Below, piece by piece: positions 34,490 through 43,385 of a stretch of DNA of 64,000 bases. The position numbers were made by a program, and so were the translations under genes. Each line of letters opens with the position of its first letter. Position 1 is the stretch's first letter. This DNA comes from CAYGZA01 sp964354135 (lineage in GTDB: Bacteria; Planctomycetota; Planctomycetia; Pirellulales; Thermoguttaceae), in NCBI GenBank assembly GCA_964354135.1, contig CAYGZA010000002.1, positions 14,324-78,323 of the forward strand. The letters are read 5' to 3'. A model generated the notes under the pieces. That model was not told the origin of the DNA. It worked only from the letters and a program-made list of their open reading frames with translations, and did no database searches.

Positions 34490-34942
34490 GTGGGGTACCC
34501 TTGATAACGGTTAGTCGGTCACCGATATAGTCGATGAAAGTGACCGGTTTCTTACAGCGGTCCTACCATTTCCCACCAGACGCCATGCCATGGGGCGAAG
34601 GGGACGGGTCACCGCGTCAGGTGTACGTGAACTGGGCCGTCCCCGTACACGGTTTGGAGGCTGTCAAGCGCGCCCAATGGGCACTGAAGCCGGCGGAGAA
34701 TCCGTGGTCCCCGTACTCGTGAACCGGCAAGACGTGGTATCGTCGCCACGCGCCGTCGCCGAGCGAACGATTCGGTGCAGTATACCACCGTAGCGGGCCG
34801 GGAGCGATCACCCCTTTGTCCCTCCGCGCTTGCGGCGCTTTCGGCGGTAACCTCTTGTGGGAACACCGCCTGCGCAGCTAACATGAGGGACGGGCGGGCA
34901 AACCAGTCCAGACAGGTGGCGATTGCTGCGAGGAGTCCTGCG
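34490..34942. promoter_or_regulatory. Divergent intergenic region, 453 bases, with an inverted repeat
   Basis: The region lies between the ECF sigma gene and the HzsA-related gene. CGGTCAC at 34516-34522 and GTGACCG at 34540-34546 form a 7-base inverted repeat with a 17-base spacer. Between them is TATAGTCGAT, which recurs exactly upstream of the XRE-ImmA gene at 37901-37910. Open frames here show no family resemblance. AGGAG at the right end serves the downstream GTG start. Confidence 0.35.
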
Positions 34943-37846
34943 GTGAAGCACGCTTATCGTGTGGCGACGTTGGCCGCGCTGGCGGCCTGGTGGGCATTGG
35001 GCCCGGCCGAGCGGCTCGGTTTCGGCGACCAGGCAAAGCTGCAGGCGGAGAAGCCGGCCATCACCAGCGGGCAGATCGAGGCCGACTGGCTGCACCAGGA
35101 CGCGATGCGCGTGCCGATGGCAATCCCCGGCGTCGGTCCCGGCGGCGTGACCCGCGAGGAGGACGCGGCCGGAGGCGTCGACGGCGTCAAGAACGGCAAG
35201 TGGGGCTTTCACACCGAGAACGAGCCCGACCCCTGGTGGCAGTTGGATCTCGGGCGGCCGACCGCCATCGAGCGCGTCGTGCTCTACAACCGCTGCGACC
35301 TGGCCCAGCGCAACGACCGGATCGTCATCCGGGTCTCCGACGACGGCAAGACCTTGCGCCAGGTCTACCAGCACGACGGCACGACCTTCTACGGACAGAC
35401 CGACCAGAAGCCGCTGGCCGTGAAGCTCCAGGGCGTCAACGGCCGCTACGTGCGGCTCGGATTGAAGGGCACGAGCTACTTCCACCTGGACGAGGTCGAG
35501 GTCTACGCGCCGGGCTCCAAAGACAACGTCGCCCTCGGCAAACCAGCCACGCAATCGAGCACGAGCCAGTGGTCCGCCAGGGCGCCGCGCCCCGGGCACC
35601 AGCCGCCCAGAGAATACCCGATCGCGCGGGCGATCGAGCGCGGGCTGAAGCTGGCCGAGAGTCAACGGCGGCTCGGCGCGAAGGTGGATGCCGAGGCGGC
35701 GATCCTCCGCCAGGCGGCCGAGCAACTCAAGACCCTGCCGCAGGACGCCCCGGAGCAGGCGAAGCAGGAGTTGCACCTCCGCGTCCACCGGGCAATCCGC
35801 AAGATGGCCCTGGCCAACCCGCTCTTGGACTTCGACGCGATCCTCTTCTGCAAGTCGGCCCCGACGCGGTTCCCGCACATGTCGGACCAGTTCATGGGCT
35901 GGTGGTCGCGGCCGGGCGGGGGCATTTTCGTGCTGGAAGGTTTCAAGGGCGAGCGGCCGAAGGCGCGGTGCCTGACCGGCGGCTGGGCCCCGGGGACCTT
36001 CCTGCGGCCGGACCTGTCCTACGACGGCAAGAGGGTCTTGTTCGCCTACTGCAAGTTCCACCCGCACGTGCCGGACCTGCCCAATAAGGCCAACAAAGCG
36101 AACCTGCCGGAGGACGCCTTCTTTCACATCTTCGAGATGAGCCTCGACGGCTCGGGCGTGCGGCAGCTTACCCGCGGCCGCTACGACGACTTCGACGCCC
36201 GTTACCTCCCCAGCGGCGAGATCGCGTTCCTCTCGACCCGCAAAGGGGTGTTCCTCCAGACCAGCAAGGCCAACAGCTCGGCGACGCTCGCGGCCGATCT
36301 GCCGGATAGCTACGTCCGCTGCGGCGGCGACAATTACCGCCCCGTGCCGGTGTTCACGCTGCACTCGATGGACGCCCAGGGAAGAAGTTTGCGGCCGATC
36401 TCGGCCTTTGAGAACTTCGAGTGGACCCCGGCCGTGGCCAACGACGGCCGAGTGCTCTACACCCGCTGGGATTACATCGACCGCTTCAACGGCCCCTTCT
36501 TCAGCCTCTGGTCGACCAATCCCGACGGCACCCACCCGCAGTTGGTCTACGGCAACTACACGGTCCGGCCGCAGGTCATCTGCGAGGCAGTGCCGATCCC
36601 CGGCTCGCAGAAGTTACTGTGCACGGCCGCGGCCCACCACTCGATCCTCGGCGGGTCGATGATCCTGGTGGACCGCACCCGCGGCACCGAGGAGGCCGCT
36701 CCCCTGGTGCGGCTCACGCCGGAAGTGCCCTTCCCCGAGACCGAGGCCTGGGCGGAGCACTATTACGCCAACCCGTGGGCCCTCTCGGAAGAGTACTACC
36801 TGGTGGGCTGGGCCGATCACAAGCTGCCGCCCCACACCCGCGTCGAGACCCAGGAGCAGAACCCCGTCAATGCCATGGGCCTGTACCTGTACGACGCCTT
36901 CGGCAACCAAGAGCTACTGTACCGCGACCCCGAGATATCTTCGGGCAACCCCATTCCCGTGCGTCCGCGGCCCAAGCCGCCGGCATACGCGGGCCTGGTT
37001 GCCGACGACCCGCACGAAGGCCGGTTCCTCGTGCAAGACGTGTACCTGGGGTTAAGCGGCGTCCCCCGCGGCGCGATCAAGCGGCTCAGGATCGTGGCCG
37101 TGCCGCCGAAGGTCCAGCCGCACATGAACACCCCGAACCTCGGCGTCTCCGCCGAAGACCCGGGGAAGTACGTGCTCGGCACGGTTCCGGTCGAGGCCGA
37201 CGGGTCGGCGCATTTCCGCGTGCCGTCGGGCATTCCGGTCTTCTTCCAGGCCCTCGACCAAAGCGGCCTGGCGGTGCAGACGATGCGGAGCCTGACCTAC
37301 GTGCAACCGAAGCAGACCCTCTCCTGCATTGGGTGCCACGAGCCGCGGGAATCGGCCCCGCCGGCAACGAAGGCCCCGCTGGCGGCGCTGCGGGAGCCCT
37401 CGAAGCTGACCCTGGGCCCCAGCGGCTCCTGGCCGCTGCGCTTCGACCGGCTCGTGCAGCCGGTCTTGGACCGGCACTGCGCGGAGTGCCACGACCCGAA
37501 GAGCAGTCACGCCCGCAAGTCGAAACTGGACCTCACCGCGGCGGCCGCCTACCAGAGCCTGCTATCGTTCGGCGGCGAGGATCTCAAGAAGAAGGCCTTC
37601 GAGCGGGACCGCTCGATTCCCGGCCAGGGCACCGCCGCCAACAGCAAACTCTTCGTGCTACTCAGCCAGGCCGGCGGGCACGAAGGCGCGCGGCTGGACC
37701 CGGAGGGCTTCGAGCGCCTCATCACCTGGATGGACACCTACGCCCAGCGCCAGGGCCATTTCAGCGAGGCCCAGGAGCAAGAGCTGACGAAGGCCCGCCA
37801 GGCGTGGGCCGACCTGTTCGTGGCCGACCCGGCGGTCAAGGACTGA
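34943..37846 (+). CDS. HzsA-related secreted protein with F5/8C, propeller and haem-binding parts
   Basis: A 967-residue exported protein. GTG 34943 has AGGAG eight bases before it and begins a signal peptide (KHAYRVATLAALAAWWALG). Residues about 60-195 form a discoidin (F5/8 type C) domain (WWQLDLGRPTAIERVVLYNR). Residues about 290-700 read as a TolB-like propeller (DAILFCKSAPTRFPH, LSYDGKRVLFAYCKFH). Two haem c motifs follow, CIGCH near residue 795 and CAECH near 846. The whole matches HzsA-related proteins of planctomycetes, named for the alpha subunit of anammox hydrazine synthase, but no HzsB or HzsC lies nearby and no such reaction is implied. It may be a periplasmic redox or binding protein. 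Confidence 0.82.
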   Translation: MKHAYRVATLAALAAWWALGPAERLGFGDQAKLQAEKPAITSGQIEADWLHQDAMRVPMAIPGVGPGGVTREEDAAGGVDGVKNGKWGFHTENEPDPWWQLDLGRPTAIERVVLYNRCDLAQRNDRIVIRVSDDGKTLRQVYQHDGTTFYGQTDQKPLAVKLQGVNGRYVRLGLKGTSYFHLDEVEVYAPGSKDNVALGKPATQSSTSQWSARAPRPGHQPPREYPIARAIERGLKLAESQRRLGAKVDAEAAILRQAAEQLKTLPQDAPEQAKQELHLRVHRAIRKMALANPLLDFDAILFCKSAPTRFPHMSDQFMGWWSRPGGGIFVLEGFKGERPKARCLTGGWAPGTFLRPDLSYDGKRVLFAYCKFHPHVPDLPNKANKANLPEDAFFHIFEMSLDGSGVRQLTRGRYDDFDARYLPSGEIAFLSTRKGVFLQTSKANSSATLAADLPDSYVRCGGDNYRPVPVFTLHSMDAQGRSLRPISAFENFEWTPAVANDGRVLYTRWDYIDRFNGPFFSLWSTNPDGTHPQLVYGNYTVRPQVICEAVPIPGSQKLLCTAAAHHSILGGSMILVDRTRGTEEAAPLVRLTPEVPFPETEAWAEHYYANPWALSEEYYLVGWADHKLPPHTRVETQEQNPVNAMGLYLYDAFGNQELLYRDPEISSGNPIPVRPRPKPPAYAGLVADDPHEGRFLVQDVYLGLSGVPRGAIKRLRIVAVPPKVQPHMNTPNLGVSAEDPGKYVLGTVPVEADGSAHFRVPSGIPVFFQALDQSGLAVQTMRSLTYVQPKQTLSCIGCHEPRESAPPATKAPLAALREPSKLTLGPSGSWPLRFDRLVQPVLDRHCAECHDPKSSHARKSKLDLTAAAAYQSLLSFGGEDLKKKAFERDRSIPGQGTAANSKLFVLLSQAGGHEGARLDPEGFERLITWMDTYAQRQGHFSEAQEQELTKARQAWADLFVADPAVKD

Positions 37847-37909
37847 CAAGTTGATCGCAGTATACTGCTTCGCGTGACCGCGGCTTTAGCGTAGTCCACC
37901 TATAGTCGA

Positions 37910-37915
37910 TATAAT
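37910..37915 (+). promoter_or_regulatory. Candidate -10 element of the XRE-ImmA gene
   Basis: An exact TATAAT lies 31 bases before ATG 37947, a plausible -10 position. No good -35 match sits at 16-18 bases upstream, so it may be an extended or activated promoter. It partly overlaps the TATAGTCGAT word shared with the region upstream of the ECF gene. Confidence 0.3.
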
Positions 37916-37946
37916 CCCAAGGGCGGTTGCCTGTGGGGTTCCCCGT

Positions 37947-39089
37947 ATGCCAGCAGAGAGTTTCACGGTTGATGTCAACCCGGCCGTGCTGCGATGGGCA
38001 CGTCAGAGCGCCGGCTACAGTCTGCCTGAGGTCGCAGAGCGCTGCGGGGTGTCTGAAAACGCGGTCGCAGGGTGGGAGTCCGGAAAGCCGCAGCCCACAT
38101 GGTCCGAACTAAGCAGACTGGCCAAGGTATACAAGCGTCCCGTGAGCGCCTTGTTGCTGGCAGATCCGCCCGAGGAAACGCCTCCGCCGACGGACTACCG
38201 TACGTTGCCGGACGCGAAGAAAGATCTATCGCCCAAGACGCGACTGGCTATTCGCACCGCTAGATGGCTCGTGCGGAGAGCGTGCGAACTGGAACGGCAA
38301 CTCGGAATCAGCAACGGATTCCAAATGATGCGGGCTGCTCTTTCGGACGATCCCGAAACGGTAGCGCGTGAGTTCCGCGAACGGCTGGGAGTGGCGGTTT
38401 TGGAGCAGACTGGCTGGAAGTCGATTCGACAGGCGCTGCGTCAATGGCGTGCCGCAGTCGAGGCCCAGCACGTGTTTGTCTTCCAGTTTAGGATGCCGCT
38501 TGCGGAAGTCCGCGGGTTCTCTTTCGTGGAGGAAGATCGTCCGTCCATCGTGCTCAACGAGGCGGACGCCGTCAGAGCAAGGATCTTCACTCTATTTCAT
38601 GAGTACGCTCATTTGCTGACCGCGCGGCCTGGCATGTGCATCCCCGAGGAGGGACCGTCCGAGGAGTCGAAGCCGGTCGAGATCTTCTGCAACCGCGTCG
38701 CAGCCGCCTTCTTGATACCGAGTGCTGATTTTAGGCCTCGGCTTCCTGAAGTGCCGACGGATGAGGCAATCGCAGAGCTTGCAATGCGTTATCGGGTAAG
38801 CCGCTATGTTGTGCTCGGGCGGATGCGCACCCTCGGAGCGGTCTCCGAACAAGCGTATCAGCAGACCAGGCGACGATGGGAGATGCAGGCGGGGGTGGCA
38901 CCAGGCCCGAGCCGGCAGCAGAAGGGCGGTCCGACCAGGGCTGAGCGGTGTTTGGAGGCACGTGGCCGCCGATTCGTTTCGGTGGTTCTTGAAGCCACAG
39001 AACGTGGATTCATCCCCACAAGCGACGCAACCAGGTATCTGAGCATACAGGTGATGGATCTTTCTGGACTCGCCTCGAAGGCCAAGTAG
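37947..39089 (+). CDS. XRE-family regulator fused to ImmA/IrrE metallopeptidase
   Basis: A 380-residue protein. Residues about 11-70 form a helix-turn-helix of the XRE type (ARQSAGYSLPEVAERCGVSE, NAVAGWESGKPQPTWSELS). Residues about 140-290 are an ImmA/IrrE zinc peptidase with HEYAH at 218-222 and a third ligand region (EIFCNRVAAAFLIPSADF). ImmA-type proteins cleave or displace repressors; paired with a toxin gene they act as the antitoxin/regulator. It overlaps the following DUF4411 gene by one base (TAGTG), so the two form a two-gene module. Confidence 0.9.
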   Translation: MPAESFTVDVNPAVLRWARQSAGYSLPEVAERCGVSENAVAGWESGKPQPTWSELSRLAKVYKRPVSALLLADPPEETPPPTDYRTLPDAKKDLSPKTRLAIRTARWLVRRACELERQLGISNGFQMMRAALSDDPETVAREFRERLGVAVLEQTGWKSIRQALRQWRAAVEAQHVFVFQFRMPLAEVRGFSFVEEDRPSIVLNEADAVRARIFTLFHEYAHLLTARPGMCIPEEGPSEESKPVEIFCNRVAAAFLIPSADFRPRLPEVPTDEAIAELAMRYRVSRYVVLGRMRTLGAVSEQAYQQTRRRWEMQAGVAPGPSRQQKGGPTRAERCLEARGRRFVSVVLEATERGFIPTSDATRYLSIQVMDLSGLASKAK

Positions 39090-39589
39090 TGGGCCACAGT
39101 CAATTCGCAGTTTATTGCATCGACACGTCGTCTCTTGTCGCCCTCTGGCATTGGCATCCGATCAGGGCAAATTCTGGGGTCTGGGAGCGACTCGACGAAC
39201 TGATCGAGCAGCACCGGCTCGTTGCGCCGAGAATAGTCTTGGAGGAGATCCACAGGCAAGACGACGCACTCCTTGTCTGGGCGCGATCGCGTAAGCAGAA
39301 GCTGTTCGCTAGGACGTCGCCTGAGATGGTCCGGCTAACCAAACAGATCGTCAACAGATTCGACGGGCTCGTTGACAAAGATCAGCCGTTCAACAGTGCC
39401 GACCCATTCGTGGTGGCCTTGGCATTACAGGAGCCCGAGTCGAGGGCGTTGTTCGGCAAGGAGGTGATTGTCGTTACAGAGGAGAAGTACGCTCCAGGGC
39501 GGCCCAGGATTCCACACGTGTGTGAAGCTTACGGCCTGAAGTATCTGACAATCCACCAGATGTTCTTGTTCGAGGGTTGGAGTTTCTAA
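39089..39589 (+). CDS. DUF4411 PIN-like protein, putative toxin
   Basis: A 166-residue PIN-fold protein of the DUF4411 family. Acidic residues of a PIN active site are in YCIDTSSLVALWHWHP (D12) and PFNSADPFVVALAL, with a conserved VVTEEKYA near residue 130. The start is GTG 39089, overlapping the XRE-ImmA stop. DUF4411 genes are commonly found beside XRE/ImmA genes and are regarded as ribonuclease toxins. The pair is therefore a candidate toxin-antitoxin or defence module; nuclease activity is inferred from the fold. Confidence 0.82.
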   Translation: MGHSQFAVYCIDTSSLVALWHWHPIRANSGVWERLDELIEQHRLVAPRIVLEEIHRQDDALLVWARSRKQKLFARTSPEMVRLTKQIVNRFDGLVDKDQPFNSADPFVVALALQEPESRALFGKEVIVVTEEKYAPGRPRIPHVCEAYGLKYLTIHQMFLFEGWSF

Positions 39590-39739
39590 CCGACCTTGCG
39601 CGATCGGGACGGCGGCGCCCAAGACGGTCGGCTGATGTTCCGTGGCCGCCGATAGCGCGCAACGCGCGCCCGTAAGTGGCTGCCGGGGAAAATCGTCCCG
39701 ATTTACGACCGCGTCCTGGCGGTGTTGAAGGGGAAGAAG

Positions 39740-41566
39740 TTACGCGGCCCGGTCGATTCGGCGGGGGAGCCGGGCGCCCTTGCCCACGGAGCGGATCACT
39801 TTGACGATCCGCTGGCGGTCCGCGTCGGTGAGGCTGGAGCCGCTGGGCAGGCAGAGGCCGCGGCGGAAGAGGTCCTCGGCCACGGCGCCGCCGCGGGACC
39901 GGCAACCGGAAAAGACGGGCTGCAAGTGCATCGGCTTCCAGACCGGCCGCGACTCGATGTCCTCGGCCGCAAGGGCTTGTAGAACGTCGTCCCGGCTCGC
40001 CCCAAAGGCTTCGGGATCGACCGTGACGCAGGTGAGCCAGCGAGTAGAATGCCCTTCGGGGTGCTCGGCAGTGAAGTCGATCCCGGGCAGGTCCCCCAGG
40101 GCGCGGCGATAGAAAGCATAGTTGGCGCGGCGCTGGCGGACGCGGGTCTGGAGGACTTGGAGCTGCCCGCGGCCGACCGCCGCCAAGAGGTTGTTCATCC
40201 GGTAGTTGTAGCCGATCTCGGAGTGCTCGTAGTGCGGGGCGGGATCGCGGGCCTGGGTGGCGAGGAAGCGGGCCCGCCGGCACAATTCCCGGTCATCGGA
40301 GACGAGCATTCCCCCCCCGCCGGTCGTGACAATCTTGTTCCCGTTGAACGAGAAACAGCCGACGGCCCCGAACCTCCCGGCCGGCTTGCCCCGGTAGGTT
40401 GCCCCGAGGGCCTCGGCCGCGTCTTCGATCATGGGGATGTCGTGCCGCCGGCACGCCTCGAGGATGGGAGCGTAGTCGGCGCACTGGCCGTAGAGATCCG
40501 CGACCAGGACCGCTTTGGGTGGCTGGCCGCGGCGGACGCAGGCATCAAGCTCCTCGGCCAGCAGGGCCGGGTCCATGTTCCAGGTCCGCCGGTCGCTGTC
40601 GATGAAGACGGGCCTGGCCCCGACGTAGGAGATGGCGTTGGCCGTCGCCGCGAAGGTAAGGGTTGAGGTAATCACCTCGTCACCCCGCCCGACGCCAAGC
40701 ACCAGCAGGGCGAGATGGAGCGCCGCCGTGCCGGACGAAACGGCCACGGCTTCCGCCACGCCGAGCTTCTCGGCAAATTCCCTCTCCAGCGCATCGACGT
40801 GCGGCCCGAGCGGGGCGATCCAATTCGAGTCGAAGGCGTCCAGCAGCAGTTGCCGCTCGCGCCCGGACATGTGAGGCGGGGAAAGGTATACGCGGCTGGG
40901 AGCCCCGGTTGGCCGCGCGTCGCGGGAGACTCGATCCGGCGCGGCGTCTGCTCGCGTCACCCGCGCGGGCACGCCCTTCGCTACCACGTTGGACGGCAAG
41001 TCGCGGACCACAGCCGCCCCGGCACCGACGGTTGTCCAGGAGCCGATGCGTATCCCGGGAGTCGTCGTCGAGTTGATCCCCAGAAGCGAGCCTTCCCCCA
41101 CCGAGACCCCGCCCGCCAAGTGGACCCCCGGGGCGATGTGGGCGTAGTCGCCGATCACGCAATCGTGGTCAACCGATGCCGCCGTATTGACGATCGTGTG
41201 ACCGCCCAGCCAAGAGTCGACTTGGACGATGGCGCCCGGCAAGATGACGGTTCCCTCACCGAGGTGGACCGAGCGATCCACCAACGCCCGCGGATCGATA
41301 ACCGTCAACCACTGGCGGTCATACTTCTCCGCGAAAAGCCGCCGCATGGCATTGTCCCCAAGCGCAATCACGGCCGGCAGTGGAGGATATTCCTCGATCT
41401 GCGCCACGGGACCGACAATGGGGATTTCCATGAGGTGTTGGCCCCAGCGATCGGGATCGTCGTCGAACACGGCAACGACGCGATACCCCAGCAACTCGAG
41501 ACTCCGGATGACGACCTTGGCATGGCCTCCCGAGCCGATGACGTGGACTTCTTCCGGCGTGCTCAT
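39740..41566 (-). CDS. Fused PglD acetyltransferase and PglE aminotransferase
   Basis: A 608-residue bifunctional protein. Residues 1-205 are a NeuD/PglD-type sugar O/N-acetyltransferase: a small Rossmann-like part (VIGSGGHAKVVI) then hexapeptide repeats, with H134 (SVDHDC) as the likely catalytic base. Residues about 225-605 are a DegT/DnrJ/EryC1 PLP aminotransferase with lysine K411 in CFSFNGNKIVTTGGGG. In the bacillosamine pathway PglE aminates a UDP-4-keto sugar and PglD acetylates the product, so the fusion would catalyse two successive steps. In the usual case they are separate genes. PglF and PglC homologues in the same locus support this role. Confidence 0.9.
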   Translation of the reverse strand: MSTPEEVHVIGSGGHAKVVIRSLELLGYRVVAVFDDDPDRWGQHLMEIPIVGPVAQIEEYPPLPAVIALGDNAMRRLFAEKYDRQWLTVIDPRALVDRSVHLGEGTVILPGAIVQVDSWLGGHTIVNTAASVDHDCVIGDYAHIAPGVHLAGGVSVGEGSLLGINSTTTPGIRIGSWTTVGAGAAVVRDLPSNVVAKGVPARVTRADAAPDRVSRDARPTGAPSRVYLSPPHMSGRERQLLLDAFDSNWIAPLGPHVDALEREFAEKLGVAEAVAVSSGTAALHLALLVLGVGRGDEVITSTLTFAATANAISYVGARPVFIDSDRRTWNMDPALLAEELDACVRRGQPPKAVLVADLYGQCADYAPILEACRRHDIPMIEDAAEALGATYRGKPAGRFGAVGCFSFNGNKIVTTGGGGMLVSDDRELCRRARFLATQARDPAPHYEHSEIGYNYRMNNLLAAVGRGQLQVLQTRVRQRRANYAFYRRALGDLPGIDFTAEHPEGHSTRWLTCVTVDPEAFGASRDDVLQALAAEDIESRPVWKPMHLQPVFSGCRSRGGAVAEDLFRRGLCLPSGSSLTDADRQRIVKVIRSVGKGARLPRRIDRAA

Positions 41567-41587
41567 GCGGTTTGTGCTCGGAAAAGT

Positions 41588-42649
41588 TCAGGCAGCGCGG
41601 GCAACGCCGCGGTACTCGGGAAAAAAGTCCGGGGGGGGCTCGGCCGGGCGGCCTTGCTGTCGCCGCTTGCCGGTGAGATGTTCGTACTTTTCGGCATCCA
41701 GGACGAGTCGATAGGTGTGGAAATCGGCCGCGAGCTTGGAGAAGCCGGCCTTGAAATGGAACAGACTCTCTTTGACGCCCCCGAATCCGCCGCCGAGATG
41801 GAACCAGCGAAAGCCCCGATCTTTCGCCCACCACCGCACAAAGTCGAGCATCAGCTTGTTGGGGGCGAACCGGCAGAACTGGTCGGCCGTCCCGGAGAGA
41901 TGGTACTGGACGATGCCGCCCACGGCGGTGAACGTCGCCGCGGCAGCCACCTCCCCGCCGGGAGCCAGGACGCTGCAGAGGTGGAGCGCACCGTCGGCCA
42001 CCTCGCGGCATCCCCGGAAGTAGTCGTCGTTGAAGAAGTAGAAATCGCCGGCCCCCAGGCGGTGCATGGTCTCGGTGTAGATCGAGACGAACCGCCCGTA
42101 CCGAGTCCAATCGTCCATGACCGGAACGAAGCCCAGTCGCTCCAGCTTGTGGAAATCGGTCCGGTACCGGCTTCGGGTCTGCCGCCAGAGTTCTTCCCTG
42201 CTGAGGGAGAGGTCGAGGTAGACGGTTTGCCCGTGCATGACGAGCCGGCCGACGGACGCCAACGCGTCAGACGGAAGAGGGAAGAGCGGGTGCAAGCGGA
42301 AGAAGGCCGACACCAGCCCATGCCGGCGTCCCAGCTCCGCGAACGCGCGCAGGAATCGTTCCAAACAAGCCGGATCGCAGGCCGGAGTGACCAACGGGCA
42401 AGCGTAGCCGTACGGAGTCGTGGCGTCGTACCAGCGGTCGTTGGCGCCGAGGTCTTGCGGAAGCCTGTTTTTGAGGAGCGGGGCGAGCATTCTTCGCGGG
42501 CCGTCCTCGGCGTAGAAGGCCAGCGGTTCGCCCCCCTCGCAGCGCGCCGACAGGTCGAGGTACGTCGGCAGGTGATAAAAATCGTGCGGCACTTGTTCGA
42601 GGAACTCCGTCCATCGCGGGTCCTTGGTGCCGATGAAGCAAGCGTTCAT
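41588..42649 (-). CDS. FemAB-related acyltransferase (GNAT fold)
   Basis: A 353-residue protein with two GNAT-like halves, as in FemAB-type transferases. Recognisable parts are FYHLPTYLDLSARCEGGEPL, YDATTPYGYACPLV, YLDLSLSREELW, SRYRTDFHKLERLGFVPV and KLMLDFVRWWAKDRGFRWFH. Family members transfer amino acids from tRNA to a peptide or acyl groups to sugars and are common in exopolysaccharide loci. ATG 42649 is chosen because AGAGG lies six bases before it; ATG 42652 would add one residue. It probably decorates the repeat unit, perhaps the amino sugar made by PglE. Confidence 0.75.
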   Translation of the reverse strand: MNACFIGTKDPRWTEFLEQVPHDFYHLPTYLDLSARCEGGEPLAFYAEDGPRRMLAPLLKNRLPQDLGANDRWYDATTPYGYACPLVTPACDPACLERFLRAFAELGRRHGLVSAFFRLHPLFPLPSDALASVGRLVMHGQTVYLDLSLSREELWRQTRSRYRTDFHKLERLGFVPVMDDWTRYGRFVSIYTETMHRLGAGDFYFFNDDYFRGCREVADGALHLCSVLAPGGEVAAAATFTAVGGIVQYHLSGTADQFCRFAPNKLMLDFVRWWAKDRGFRWFHLGGGFGGVKESLFHFKAGFSKLAADFHTYRLVLDAEKYEHLTGKRRQQGRPAEPPPDFFPEYRGVARAA

Positions 42650-42659
42650 CATGGGCCTC

Positions 42660-43385
42660 TCATTGCCGGCGTGTTCCATTTCGCTCTGCGGCGGCCGAGG
42701 CCGCCTTCATGGCCACGAACGCCAGCCGATTCGGGGGCGGGTCCCAGCGGGCCTCCGTGGTCCACGCCGACGCGGCATAGGGCAGCAGTCGCTGGTCCTC
42801 CTGGAAGGCCATTCCGCGAAGGGCCCAGCACTCGTGGGCGGGCAAGGACCCAAGCGCGTCCGCCAGCTCCCGGGCGCCCGGCGGGGCGTAGTGGCCTCCG
42901 AACTTGGACATCGTCTTCCGGACGATGCCGTCGTCCCTGTTCGGCACCACCCCGACCAACCTTCCACCGGGCCGGAGCCGTTTCCAGAGAATCTGAAGGG
43001 TCCGATCGACGGCCACGTACTCCAGGACTTCCAGCAAGAAGATCCGGTCGAAATCGCCGAGCGACTCAACAAACGGCTCGTTCTCGGGGGTGCCGATTTC
43101 CCAGCGGACCCGGGGATGCTCGCGGCGGCAGGCCTCGATGGACTCGGCGATGATGTCGATCCCCACCACCTCGCCGGCCTCTAGCGCGGCCAGGCACAGC
43201 GCCAACTGGCCGCGGCCGCAGCCCACGTCCAGACAACGGCAGCCGGCCAGCGGGCCGGCCGCCTCGATGGCCAGGGCAAACGTCTGCGCCTGCACGCGCT
43301 CGTTGGAGTAGTCGAGCCAACCTGCGGATTCCTGAAAGACGCGCCGATAGTAATCGGCCCAGAACTCAGTCTGTTTGCTGCTCAC
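42660..43385 (-). CDS. Class I SAM-dependent methyltransferase
   Basis: A 241-residue methyltransferase. Motif I is CLDVGCGRGQLALCLA, the acidic loop is VVGIDIIAESIEAC, and motif IV is FDRIFLLEVLEYV. The C-terminal part (MSKFGGHYAPPGARELADAL) may bind the acceptor. It likely O- or N-methylates a sugar of the polymer. The GTG start overlaps the phosphoglycosyltransferase stop by 4 bases (GTGA). It precedes the FemAB-related gene by about 10 bases. Confidence 0.87.
   Translation of the reverse strand: MSSKQTEFWADYYRRVFQESAGWLDYSNERVQAQTFALAIEAAGPLAGCRCLDVGCGRGQLALCLAALEAGEVVGIDIIAESIEACRREHPRVRWEIGTPENEPFVESLGDFDRIFLLEVLEYVAVDRTLQILWKRLRPGGRLVGVVPNRDDGIVRKTMSKFGGHYAPPGARELADALGSLPAHECWALRGMAFQEDQRLLPYAASAWTTEARWDPPPNRLAFVAMKAASAAAERNGTRRQ

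Noticed and set aside
34808..36535. 575-codon open frame on the minus strand
   Set aside because: Antisense to the HzsA-related gene; composition is that of a shadow frame.
39590..39739. Plus-strand coding-looking stretch (KWLPGKIVPIYDRVLAVLKG) downstream of the DUF4411 gene
   Set aside because: The residues look gene-like, but the frame is short, closed by TAG upstream and runs into the opposite-strand fusion gene; no family could be named.
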